Origin: Betaproteobacteria bacterium | GTDB lineage: Bacteria; Pseudomonadota; Gammaproteobacteria; Burkholderiales; CAIKXV01 | Reading direction: 5' to 3' | NCBI GenBank assembly: GCA_947456915.1 | Contig: CANGUQ010000001.1 | Location: forward strand, 1 to 31,892 | Length of the DNA stretch: 31,892 bases | Shown here: positions 15,264 through 22,866 of the stretch, one piece after another | How positions within the stretch are numbered: position 1 is the first letter of the stretch | How the letters are laid out: each line of letters starts with the position of its first letter | The notes under the pieces: generated by a model | What the model saw: the letters and a program-made list of their open reading frames with translations, nothing else | Told to the model about the DNA's origin: nothing | The model's database searches: none | Made by a program: the position numbers and the translations under genes

Positions 15264-15281
15264 CGCCGCCAGCGGGCGGCG
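15264..15281 (+). terminator. 7-bp stem hairpin after the last Bug gene
   Basis: CGCCGCC and GGCGGCG pair perfectly around the loop AGCG, 24 bases after the stop at 15239. No T-tract follows. It is well placed to end or protect the plus-strand series. Confidence 0.4.
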
Positions 15282-15304
15282 TCAACCCGGCGTACCGCGC
15301 GCGC

Positions 15305-15337
15305 TGCCGGCATGTCCGGTGCGCCGTGATGCCGGCA
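15305..15337. terminator. 9-bp inverted repeat in the convergent gap
   Basis: TGCCGGCAT (15305-15313) and ATGCCGGCA (15329-15337) flank a 15-base loop between the convergent Bug and cupin genes. The position suits a bidirectional termination signal, but the loop is long and T-runs are absent. The rest of the 173-base gap shows nothing recognisable. Confidence 0.35.
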
Positions 15338-15412
15338 CACGACCGGCTCACGCGACCCGCTTCGCCCTGCGCCGCAATTGCGCCGGGCCGGTGGCGGTCC
15401 GCTCCGGCTCGC

Positions 15413-15817
15413 TCACGCTTCTCGCCACTGCGCGATGTCGAAGGTGTCCGGAACAGGCAGGATCAGGCTGCGCCGCGGGCCGATCAGCTCGCGCGCCATG
15501 TGCCCCTCGCCCACGGTGTCCTCGGCGAACAGCACGTCGCCGGGGCCGAACACCCGGCTGCTGCCGTCCCCGACCTTGAGTTCCACAGCGCCGCTCAGCG
15601 TGATCACGAACTGCCGCTGCGGCGGGGTGTGAAAGTCGGGGGACCCGTCGAGCGGATTCTCGCGAAAGACGACGCCCTTCACGGGAACCATCTGCGTCTT
15701 GTAGGAGAACAGCGTCCCGAGCCTGAACTCGTCCATCGGCAGGTACAGATCCTCGAAGTGCGATCGTCCGTCATCGCCCGTGTAGACCCGCACGATCCTC
15801 GTTCGCCTGTCGCTCAT
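15413..15817 (-). CDS. Small cupin-domain protein, last gene of ThDP-Bug-cupin cassette
   Basis: A 134-residue single-domain cytoplasmic cupin. ATG at 15817 lies two bases beyond the stop of the Bug gene, with GGTGGAG about five bases upstream. A longer open frame runs through the Bug gene in another frame and is not real coding. The core reads DFHTPPQRQFVITLSGAVEL with H63, then VFGPGDVLFAEDTVGEGH with H106. The first motif has a single histidine followed by Gln rather than HxH, so metal binding may be altered. It differs from the three other cupins in the window. The tight spacing makes co-translation with the Bug and ThDP genes likely. The function is unknown. Confidence 0.88.
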   Translation of the reverse strand: MSDRRTRIVRVYTGDDGRSHFEDLYLPMDEFRLGTLFSYKTQMVPVKGVVFRENPLDGSPDFHTPPQRQFVITLSGAVELKVGDGSSRVFGPGDVLFAEDTVGEGHMARELIGPRRSLILPVPDTFDIAQWREA

Positions 15818-15819
15818 CG

Positions 15820-16836
15820 TCACTCCACCTTGGCCTTCGACCGCCGCACCACGACCGCCCACTTCGCGAGCTCGGACTCGATGTAGCGGGCGAACTCGGC
15901 GGGCGAACTGCCGACGATGTCGATGCCCTGCGCCTCGAACGCCTCGCGCACATCGTTCATCTTCAGGATGTTCATCGTCTCCTGGTACAGCCGGTCGATC
16001 ACCTCCGCCGGAGTGCCCGCGGGTGCGAGCATGCCGTACCAGGCGCTCGACTCGAACTTCGGGATGGTTTCGGCGAACGTCGGCACCTCGGGTGCGGCTG
16101 CAGAGCGCTTCGCCCCGGTCATGCCCAGCGCGCGAAGCTTGCCCGCCTTCACGTGCCCGATCACCGAGGGCATGCTCACCATCATCAGCGGTACCTGACC
16201 ACCGAGCACGTCGGTGACCGCGGGCGCGGCGCCGCGGTAGGGAACGTGCACGATGTCGATGCCGGTCTCCATCCTGAGCAGCTCGGCCGACAGGTGGGCC
16301 GTGGAGCCGCTTCCCGCCGTCGCGTAGTCGAGCTGGCCGGGTCGGGCTCTGGCAAAGGCGATGAAATCCTTCAGCGACCTGACCGGCAGCACCGGGTTGG
16401 CAACCAGGATGTTCGGCACCGATCCGACCAGCGAGACAGGCGCAAAGCTCCTGACCGGATCGAACGGGATCTTGCCGTACAGCGCCGGGTTGACCGCCAG
16501 CTGCGCACTTGCGGCGAACAGCAGGGTGTGGCCGTCGGGGGGCGCATTGGCGGCCATCTCGGCAGCGATGTTCCCGCCCGCACCGGCCCGGTTGTCGATG
16601 ACTACCTGCTGGCCCCAGCGCTCGGACATCTTGCGCCCGATGGTTCGCGCCATGATGTCGGTGGCGCCCCCCGGCGGAAACGGAACGATGACCCGAATGG
16701 CACGCACGGGATAGGCGATCTTCGTCGCGGGTGCCTGCGCATGCGCGGCGCCGGCAAGGCCGGCAACGCAGAATCCGCAAAGCGCGGCAAGCGTTGCTGC
16801 CGCGCGCGCGAGGGTGCCGGTCGCGCAGCTGTCCAT
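15820..16836 (-). CDS. Bug/TctC-family periplasmic substrate-binding protein, canonical loop
   Basis: A 338-residue exported protein. Its ATG (16836-16834) shares one base with the TGA of the ThDP enzyme (TGATG), indicating translational coupling. The signal peptide is about 33 residues, ending AAHAQ-AP. The ligand loop is canonical: VPFPPGGATD. Other hallmarks are IDNRAGAGGNIAAEMA, PDGHTLLFA, VRSLKDFIAFA, DIVHVPYRG and GSSPAEFARYI. It is the only Bug gene of the second cassette. No TctA/TctB genes follow; the next gene is a cupin. The ligand is presumably related to the ThDP enzyme's substrate, but this is inference. Confidence 0.94.
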   Translation of the reverse strand: MDSCATGTLARAAATLAALCGFCVAGLAGAAHAQAPATKIAYPVRAIRVIVPFPPGGATDIMARTIGRKMSERWGQQVVIDNRAGAGGNIAAEMAANAPPDGHTLLFAASAQLAVNPALYGKIPFDPVRSFAPVSLVGSVPNILVANPVLPVRSLKDFIAFARARPGQLDYATAGSGSTAHLSAELLRMETGIDIVHVPYRGAAPAVTDVLGGQVPLMMVSMPSVIGHVKAGKLRALGMTGAKRSAAAPEVPTFAETIPKFESSAWYGMLAPAGTPAEVIDRLYQETMNILKMNDVREAFEAQGIDIVGSSPAEFARYIESELAKWAVVVRRSKAKVE

Positions 16837-18572
16837 CAGGCGATCTTTCCTTCGAACAGGGTGATCGGGGGAAAGGCACGCGGATCGATGATCACGTCGA
16901 TGACCGTGGTCCCCTCGGCTGCGATCGCCGACCGGAGCGCGTGCGCGAGGTCCGCCGGATCCTCGACCCGCAGCCCGTTGCAGCCGCAGGCGCGAGCGAT
17001 CGCGGCGTGGTCCACCGGAAACAGCTGGCAGGCGTCGGTGTGGCCGCCGTAGAGAACGTCCTCGGCGTGCCACTGATAGCCGAGGATCTGGTTGTTGAGC
17101 ACGATCACCGTCACCTTGATGCCCATGCGTCTGGCCGTCTCGAGCTCCGACCACATGTGGGCGAAGCCGCCGTCGCCGCAGATGCAGAATACCTCGCTGC
17201 GCGGCGCGGCCGTCTTCGCGCCGAGCGCGGCGGGAAAGCCCCAGCCCAGCCCGGCGAGTCCGCGTCCGGCGAGAAAGCGCATGCCCGCGCGCCGGGCGGT
17301 CAGATAGTTCGCGGCCCAGATCGGCGCATAGCTCGCGTCGCTGACCACGATCGAATCGGGCTCGAGTACCGCATCCAGTTCACGCATGAGGCGCTCGGGG
17401 CGGATCGGCACTGCAGCCGAATCGACCATCGATTTCGCCTCGGCCGCGAAGGCGGCCCGCCCGGTGGCGATGCGCGCCTCCACTGCGCTGCGCGTCTCGC
17501 AGCGAAGCGCCGGATCGAGCGTTGACAGCTGAGCAGCGAGTTGCTGCAGCACGAGCCGCGCATCGCCGACCAGCCGCAGAGCCTCGTAGTTTCGCCCGAC
17601 CTCCTGCCCGTCGACATCGACGTGAATGAACTGCGCGCCGGAGGGAAACAGCGTCCACGAGTCGGTGCCGTTCTGATTGGTACGGGTACCGACGAGCAGG
17701 ATCACGTCGGCCTCGTCGATCAGCGCTCGCAGGTGTCGCGCGTTGCCGCGGGTGCCCATGAAGTAGCCGATCACGCCGATGCTGAGCGGATGCAGCTCGC
17801 TCACCGCGCCCTTGCCCATCGGTGTGGTGGCCACCGGTATGCCGGCCTGCTGCTGCAGCTGCGCGAGCGCATCCTGTGCCGCCGACAGATGGATGCCGCC
17901 ACCGGCCACGATCAACGGCGCACGCGCCGCGGCGAGCAGCCGCGCGGCCTGTTCGACGCGCTGGGGATCGGCCCCGCAACGGTCGAGCGGAAAAGTGCCG
18001 AGAGATGATGTCCGGGTCGCCGGCACGCTGCGCGCGACAGGTTCGAGCAGCAGGTCCTGCGGGACCATCAGTACGGCTGGCCCCGGACGACCGCTTGCCG
18101 CAGCAACGAACGCCATGTCGACATGGTCATCGATGCGAGAGAGCTCGGCGACCCGCCGCACCCATTTGCTGCAGCCGCGGAACACGTCGAAGTGGTCGAG
18201 TTCCTGAAACGCGTTGCGGTCGGTCTGACTGCGGCGCACGTCCTGCACGATCGCCACGATCGGCACCGAGGCCTTGAGCGCCTCGGCGAGCGCTGGCGCG
18301 AGCAGTGCCGCCGCCGGACCGTTCTGCGCGGTGACCACCGCCACCCTGCCCGACGCGCGGGCGTATCCGTCGGCCATCGCGCCGCCGGCGTTCTCGGTTC
18401 GGTAGGCGATCTGCCGGATACCGGTCTCGGGCGCGACCAGATAGAGCGCCGAAGGCAGGCTCTGGCCGAACATCACCTCGACCCCGTGGCGCCTGAGCGC
18501 GCGGGCCACCAGATGTGCTCCGCAGACGGCGGGCAGCTTGTGCGCGCTCGCGACGGGCGCGGGTTCGTTCAT
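16836..18572 (-). CDS. Thiamine-diphosphate-dependent enzyme, acetolactate synthase large-subunit-like
   Basis: A 578-residue cytoplasmic protein. ATG at 18572 has AGGAGG eight bases upstream. The catalytic glutamate E60 lies in RTENAGGAMADGYARA. The central domain has LIVAGGGIHLSAAQ and VATTPMGKGAVSELHPL. The ThDP/Mg motif begins at GDG 466-468 and ends with VIVLNNQ. The family performs decarboxylation or carboligation of 2-oxo acids, or acyl-CoA-linked variants. No acetolactate-synthase small subunit is adjacent, so branched-chain amino-acid synthesis is unlikely. It is distinct from the enzyme at 7067-8776. It heads a tight cassette with a Bug receptor and a cupin and begins 25 bases after the small conserved gene downstream of the aldolase. 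Confidence 0.93.
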   Translation of the reverse strand: MNEPAPVASAHKLPAVCGAHLVARALRRHGVEVMFGQSLPSALYLVAPETGIRQIAYRTENAGGAMADGYARASGRVAVVTAQNGPAAALLAPALAEALKASVPIVAIVQDVRRSQTDRNAFQELDHFDVFRGCSKWVRRVAELSRIDDHVDMAFVAAASGRPGPAVLMVPQDLLLEPVARSVPATRTSSLGTFPLDRCGADPQRVEQAARLLAAARAPLIVAGGGIHLSAAQDALAQLQQQAGIPVATTPMGKGAVSELHPLSIGVIGYFMGTRGNARHLRALIDEADVILLVGTRTNQNGTDSWTLFPSGAQFIHVDVDGQEVGRNYEALRLVGDARLVLQQLAAQLSTLDPALRCETRSAVEARIATGRAAFAAEAKSMVDSAAVPIRPERLMRELDAVLEPDSIVVSDASYAPIWAANYLTARRAGMRFLAGRGLAGLGWGFPAALGAKTAAPRSEVFCICGDGGFAHMWSELETARRMGIKVTVIVLNNQILGYQWHAEDVLYGGHTDACQLFPVDHAAIARACGCNGLRVEDPADLAHALRSAIAAEGTTVIDVIIDPRAFPPITLFEGKIA

Positions 18573-18597
18573 CGTTCCGACCTCCTGGTCACCCCGC

Positions 18598-18936
18598 TCA
18601 GCCCGCGCGGGAATTGCCGTCCGGCACGGCCCAGTCGGGGACCGGCCAGCCCTGAAGCTCCGCGAGCCGGCAGACTACCCAGCCGGCTTCGGCAGGGCTG
18701 ACCACCGAGCCTTCGATCAGCAGCCCGCGGTGGATGCGCTCGAGTACCAGATCCTCGGTGATGCCGAGCTCGTGCAGCTTGAGCGAGGCCGCTTCGGTCA
18801 GCATCTGCGCCATGTCCTCGCACAGCTCGTAGCGTGCGGCGATCGCCGCGCGCGACTCTCCCGGCCGGGTCCTGCCGGGCTCGATGAACAGCGCGATGAA
18901 CGGCTGCGGAATGACGATCTGGTTGTCGTCACTCAC
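18598..18936 (-). CDS. Small conserved protein of unknown function
   Basis: A 112-residue protein. GTG at 18936 is chosen because SDDNQIVIPQPFIALFI is a plausible folded N-terminus, whereas the upstream in-frame sequence is Arg-rich and overlaps the aldolase gene; the ribosome-binding site is weak. The body is mostly helical with few charges in runs: ARYELCEDMAQMLTEAA, ITEDLVLERIHRGLL, then a Trp-rich end (AGWVVCRLAELQGWPVPDW). No signal peptide or membrane segment is seen. From memory, similar small proteins occur in Burkholderiales, but no function is known to me. It lies 82 bases after the aldolase gene and 25 bases before the ThDP gene. Confidence 0.75.
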   Translation of the reverse strand: MSDDNQIVIPQPFIALFIEPGRTRPGESRAAIAARYELCEDMAQMLTEAASLKLHELGITEDLVLERIHRGLLIEGSVVSPAEAGWVVCRLAELQGWPVPDWAVPDGNSRAG

Positions 18937-18987
18937 GGTGAACAGCCGGGGCAGGAACCGATCGCAGGCCGGGCGGGAGCGCCGGAC

Positions 18988-19003
18988 TGCGCCCCGGGGC
19001 GCA
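18988..19003 (-). terminator. Perfect 16-base palindrome after the aldolase gene
   Basis: TGCGCCCC followed by GGGGCGCA starts 15 bases beyond the aldolase stop on the minus strand. The likely RNA fold is a six-pair stem with a CCGG loop. There is no T-run. Confidence 0.35.
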
Positions 19004-19018
19004 ATCCGATCGCCGTCC

Positions 19019-20047
19019 TCACGCGGCCTTCTTCTCCGCGTCGTAGTCGTACTCGCCGCGCGAGGCGAGACTGCACATGCGGGCGCGATGGGCGAACACC
19101 GACTGTGCGGCAGCCCAGTTCTCCTGCCTGCCGCTCCAGGCCTTGAGCGCTGTCTGGTGAAGTGCACGGGAGTAGGAATAGGTGAGCGGCCAGGGCAGAT
19201 CGCTGCCGTGATTCCTGTTCATCAGTGACAGGTGCATCGCCGACTTCTCGTCGCTCTGCCCGCCGGACAGGAACACGACGCCGGGCAGTGCCGCCGGCAC
19301 CGAGCGCTTCAGGCACTCGACGGTCATCGCCGCCACCTGCGCCTCGGGCGCCTGCGCCGCACAGCTCTTGCCGGAGATCACCATGCTCGCCTTGAGGATC
19401 ATGTGCTCGGCCGAAACGCGCTGGCTGTAGCAGGCCTGGAACGTGGCGCGCAGCGTGGCTTCGCTCACCTCGAAGCAGCGCTCGATCGTGTGGTCACCGT
19501 CGATCAGCACCTCGGGTTCGACGATCGGCACGATGTTCGCTTCCTGGCACAGCGCCGAGTAGCGCGCGAGCGCATGGGCGTTGGCTTCCACACAACCCCA
19601 CGACGGCATATCCTTGCCGATGGTGATCACCGCGCGCCACTTGGCAAAGCGCGCGCCGAGCTTGAAGTAATCGGCCAGCCGGCCACGCAGGCCGTCGAGA
19701 CCCTCGGTGACGGTCTCCCCCGGATGCGCGGGCAGGTCCTTCGCGCCGCCGTCGACCTTGATACCGGGGATGATGCCCTGCCGCTCGAGCAGCTTCGGAA
19801 AAGCCTCGCCGGCGAGCGAATTCTGGCGGATCGTCTCGTCGAACAGGATCACGCCGCTGATGCAGTCGCCGATTCCCGGCGTCGTGAACAGCAGGTCCCG
19901 ATACGCGCGCCGGTTCGGTTCGGTGTTCTCGACATTCACGCCGGCAAAGCGCTTGGCGACGGTGGCGCTGCTCTCGTCGGCGGCCAGCAGACCCTTGCCC
20001 GTGGCGACCATCGCGGCAGCCGTCGCCGCCATCAGTTTCTTGTCCAT
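19019..20047 (-). CDS. fba: Fructose-bisphosphate aldolase, class I
   Basis: A 342-residue cytoplasmic enzyme that cleaves fructose-1,6-bisphosphate to DHAP and glyceraldehyde-3-phosphate, or runs in reverse in gluconeogenesis. ATG at 20047 has GAGGAA seven bases upstream. It belongs to the animal/plant-type class I family: D24 in LLAADES, K98 in GIKVDGG, K136 in ARFAKWR, E178 in VPIVEPE and the Schiff-base lysine K219 in MILKASMV. The C-terminus lacks the final Tyr of animal aldolases. It is not the zinc-dependent class II enzyme. It follows pyk by 85 bases, completing tkt-gap-pgk-pyk-aldolase. A hairpin lies between it and pyk. Confidence 0.96.
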   Translation of the reverse strand: MDKKLMAATAAAMVATGKGLLAADESSATVAKRFAGVNVENTEPNRRAYRDLLFTTPGIGDCISGVILFDETIRQNSLAGEAFPKLLERQGIIPGIKVDGGAKDLPAHPGETVTEGLDGLRGRLADYFKLGARFAKWRAVITIGKDMPSWGCVEANAHALARYSALCQEANIVPIVEPEVLIDGDHTIERCFEVSEATLRATFQACYSQRVSAEHMILKASMVISGKSCAAQAPEAQVAAMTVECLKRSVPAALPGVVFLSGGQSDEKSAMHLSLMNRNHGSDLPWPLTYSYSRALHQTALKAWSGRQENWAAAQSVFAHRARMCSLASRGEYDYDAEKKAA

Positions 20048-20101
20048 GTCCGGTTCCTCGCGGGTTCGTTGAACGTTGTGGTGGGATTGCGGATTCGGGA
20101 A

Positions 20102-20133
20102 ATCGCGGCGGCCCCTTCGTGCAGGGGCGCGAT
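20102..20133 (-). terminator. Long interrupted stem between pyk and aldolase genes
   Basis: On the minus strand ATCGCG plus CCCCT pair with AGGGG plus CGCGAT around a six-base loop, interrupted by a four-base bulge (CCGC). Two T residues follow. The stem overlaps the first base of the pyk stop codon. It is either a weak terminator or an RNA-stability element between the two genes. Confidence 0.45.
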
Positions 20134-21569
20134 CAGGGCTTGCGGTGCTCGCCCACGCGCACGATCTTCATCGTGTTGGTGCCGCCTGCCTTGCCGAAAG
20201 GCTCGCCGATGGTGATGATGATCAGGTCGCCGTTCTGCACGGCGCCGCGCTTGAGCAGTTCGTCCTCGGCGAAGTTGAGCGTCTCCTCCGGGTCCTTCGA
20301 CTTCACCGCGAAGTTCACCGGGTAGACGCCGCGAAACAGGGTGACGCGGCGGCGCGTCTCGACCAGCGGCGTCAGCGCGTAGATCGGCACGGCGGAATCG
20401 TTGCGCGACATCAGCAGCGCGGTCTTGCCGCTCTGCGTGAGCGCGGCGATCGCCCTGATCGGCAGGTAGTTGGCGGTGGACATCACCGCACGACCCACCG
20501 CGCTCTCCACGTCGCGAGTGGTCTCGCCCACTGCACGCCGCTGCTCGTGCCGCGCGATGTCGGCCTTCTCCGCCTCGATGCACACGCGTGCCATCGCCTC
20601 CACGGTCTCGACCGGATACTGGCCAGCGGCGGTCTCGGCCGAGGTCATCACCGCGTCGGTGCCGTCGAGCACTGCGTTGGCACAGTCGGAAACCTCCGCG
20701 CGCGTCGGAATCGGCGAGTTGATCATCGACTCCATCATCTGCGTGGCGGTGATCACCACCTTGCTCTTCGCGCGGGCCATGCTGATCATCCGCTTCTGCA
20801 GCGCCGGGATCACCGCATCCCCGACTTCCACCGCGAGGTCCCCGCGTGCAACCATGATGATGTCGGAGGCGTCGATGATCTGCTCCAGATCGGCGATCGC
20901 CTCGGCACGCTCGATCTTCGAGCAGATCAGCGCCTTGCCGCCGGCCTTGGTCAGCAGGGACCGCGCCCACTCGATGTCCTGTCCGGAGCGCGGGAAGGAC
21001 ACGCCCAGATAGTCGGCCTTGAGCTCGGCCGCGATCCGGATGTCCTCCATGTCCTTCTCGGTGAGCGCGGGGGCGGTCAGGCCGCCACCCTTGCGGTTGA
21101 TGCCCTTGTTGTTGGACAGCACCCCGCCCTGCTCGACCACGGTGATGATCTGCGGACCCTTGACCTCGACCACGGCGAGCACGATCAGTCCGTCGTTGAG
21201 CAGCAGCGTGTCCCCGGCGCGTACGTCCTTGGGCAGGTTGACGTAGTCCAGCCCGACGCGCTCGTCATCGCCGAGCTTGCAGCGCGCGTCGAGGATGAAT
21301 CTCGCACCGACCTTGAGCGTGGTCTTGCCGTTCTCGAACTTGCCGATGCGGATCTTGGGGCCCTGCAGGTCCATCAGGACGCCGATCGTCCGACCGGCCG
21401 CACGGGCGAGCGAACGGATGGTCTCCACCCGCCTGGCGTGCTCCTCGGGCGTGCCGTGAGAGAAGTTGATGCGCACGACATCCATGCCCGCCTCGATCAT
21501 GCGGGCGAGTACCTTGGGATCGGTACTGGCCGGGCCCAGCGTGCAGACGATCTTCGTGCGGCGGGTCAT
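20133..21569 (-). CDS. pyk: Pyruvate kinase
   Basis: A 478-residue cytoplasmic enzyme that transfers phosphate from phosphoenolpyruvate to ADP. ATG at 21569 has GGAG five bases upstream and gives the typical MTRRTKIVCTLGPAS start. Signatures are INFSHGTPEEH, DLQGPKIRIG, the active-site ICSKIERAEAIADLEQII, the metal/PEP segment IMVARGDLAVEVG and TQMMESM. The C-terminal domain (LMSRNDSAVPIYALTP to TNTMKIVRV) is complete. It lies between pgk and the aldolase; both flanking gaps carry stem-loops. Confidence 0.97.
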   Translation of the reverse strand: MTRRTKIVCTLGPASTDPKVLARMIEAGMDVVRINFSHGTPEEHARRVETIRSLARAAGRTIGVLMDLQGPKIRIGKFENGKTTLKVGARFILDARCKLGDDERVGLDYVNLPKDVRAGDTLLLNDGLIVLAVVEVKGPQIITVVEQGGVLSNNKGINRKGGGLTAPALTEKDMEDIRIAAELKADYLGVSFPRSGQDIEWARSLLTKAGGKALICSKIERAEAIADLEQIIDASDIIMVARGDLAVEVGDAVIPALQKRMISMARAKSKVVITATQMMESMINSPIPTRAEVSDCANAVLDGTDAVMTSAETAAGQYPVETVEAMARVCIEAEKADIARHEQRRAVGETTRDVESAVGRAVMSTANYLPIRAIAALTQSGKTALLMSRNDSAVPIYALTPLVETRRRVTLFRGVYPVNFAVKSKDPEETLNFAEDELLKRGAVQNGDLIIITIGEPFGKAGGTNTMKIVRVGEHRKP

Positions 21570-21600
21570 GCGGTCTCCAGTGAAGCGGTAGTCGCGGGGC

Positions 21601-21620
21601 CGGTGCGCAGTGTCGCACCG
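21601..21620 (-). terminator. 7-bp stem hairpin between pgk and pyk (second of two)
   Basis: CGGTGCG and CGCACCG pair around the six-base loop CAGTGT. It directly abuts the hairpin at 21620-21645, sharing one base. No T-run. Confidence 0.35.
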
Positions 21621-21645
21621 CTTCCGGCACAGGCGCACCGGAAGC
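21620..21645 (-). terminator. 8-bp stem hairpin between pgk and pyk (first of two)
   Basis: GCTTCCGG and CCGGAAGC pair around a ten-base loop, starting 15 bases after the pgk stop. With its neighbour at 21601-21620 it forms a tandem pair filling much of the 91-base gap. It may terminate partly or stabilise pgk mRNA. Confidence 0.4.
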
Positions 21646-21660
21646 CGGACACCGGGCCGC

Positions 21661-22845
21661 TCAGGCGGCGCGCTGCTGCAGGATGGCCAGTGCCGGGAGT
21701 TCCTTCCCCTCGAGGAACTCGAGGAAGGCACCACCGGCGGTGGAGATGTAATCGACGTCTCCGGCGATACCGAACTTGTTGATCGCGGCGATCGTGTCGC
21801 CGCCTCCGGCCAGCGAGAACGCCGGTGAGCGGGCGATCGCCGCAGCGATCGCCCGCGTGCCGCCGGAGAAGGCGTCGAACTCGAACACGCCCACCGGCCC
21901 GTTCCAGACGATGGTGCCCGCGCTCTGCAGCAGCTCGCCCAGCATCGCGGCCGTCTTCGGCCCGATGTCGAGGATCATGTCGTCGGCAGCGACCGCAGAG
22001 GCCGCCTTCTCGGTGGCCGGCGCATCGGGCGCGAACGACTTCGCCACCACGACATCCACCGGAATCGGCACCTCGCCGCCCTTCGCGCGCAGCATCGCCA
22101 TCACCTTCCTCGCATCCTCGACCAGATCGAGCTCGGCGAGCGACTTGCCGATCGGCAGGCCGGCGGCTGCCATGAACGTGTTGGCGATGCCGCCACCGAC
22201 GATCAGACGATCGACCTTGCCGGCAAGCGCCTGCAGGATGGTGAGCTTGGTCGAGACTTTCGAGCCGGCGACGATCGCCACCAGCGGTCGCTTCGGCTGC
22301 GCGAGCGCGCGCGTGAGCGCGCTGACCTCCTCGGCCATCAGCGGGCCGGCGCAGGCCACCGGCGCGAACTTCGCGATGCCGTGGGTAGTCGCTTCCGCAC
22401 GATGCGCGGTACCGAACGCATCGTTCACGTAGACATCGCACAGCGCAGCCATCTTCCGCGCCAGCGCGTCGTCGTTCTTCTTCTCGCCCTTGTTGCAACG
22501 GCAGTTCTCGAGCAGCACGACTTCCCCCGGCGCCGGCGCCACCTCTCCGGCATCGATCCAGTCGCGCCTGACCGCCACGGGCCTGCCGAGGAGCGCCGCC
22601 AGGCGTTCGGCGATCGGCGCGAGCGAATCCTCGGGCCTGAACTCGCCTTCCTTCGGGCGGCCCAGGTGGGAAGTCACCATCACCCGCGCGCCCGCCTTCA
22701 GCGCGAACTCGATCCCCGGCAGCGAGGCGCGGATGCGCGTGTCGTCGGTGATCGCGCCGCGTTCGTCCTGGGGCACGTTCAGGTCGGCGCGGATGAACAC
22801 CCGCTTGCCGGAGAGATCGAGGTCGGTCATCCGCCGGATGTTCAT
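21661..22845 (-). CDS. pgk: Phosphoglycerate kinase
   Basis: A 394-residue cytoplasmic enzyme that interconverts 1,3-bisphosphoglycerate + ADP and 3-phosphoglycerate + ATP. ATG at 22845 gives MNIRRMTDLDLSGKRVFIRADLNVP; a second Met at residue 6 is an alternative start. Substrate-binding signatures are RADLNVPQ, TSHLGRPKEGE and DAFGTAHR. The nucleotide domain shows AGSKVSTKL, GGGIANTF, WNGPVGVFE and the hinge/nucleotide motif GGGDTIAA. The length is normal. It starts 21 bases after gap, so the two are co-transcribed. Confidence 0.97.
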   Translation of the reverse strand: MNIRRMTDLDLSGKRVFIRADLNVPQDERGAITDDTRIRASLPGIEFALKAGARVMVTSHLGRPKEGEFRPEDSLAPIAERLAALLGRPVAVRRDWIDAGEVAPAPGEVVLLENCRCNKGEKKNDDALARKMAALCDVYVNDAFGTAHRAEATTHGIAKFAPVACAGPLMAEEVSALTRALAQPKRPLVAIVAGSKVSTKLTILQALAGKVDRLIVGGGIANTFMAAAGLPIGKSLAELDLVEDARKVMAMLRAKGGEVPIPVDVVVAKSFAPDAPATEKAASAVAADDMILDIGPKTAAMLGELLQSAGTIVWNGPVGVFEFDAFSGGTRAIAAAIARSPAFSLAGGGDTIAAINKFGIAGDVDYISTAGGAFLEFLEGKELPALAILQQRAA

Positions 22846-22866
22846 CGCTTCACCGTCCCGCCGTCG

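Noticed and set aside
15413..16879. A 488-codon frame apparently fusing the cupin to a longer N-terminal part
   Set aside because: Only the last 134 residues are a cupin. The rest is an alternate frame of the Bug gene, and an ATG with a good ribosome-binding site starts the cupin at 15817.
7067..18572. Reading the two ThDP enzymes as acetolactate synthase large subunits (ilvB)
   Set aside because: No small subunit or other branched-chain amino-acid gene is nearby, the neighbours are receptors and cupins, and the family is too broad for that name.
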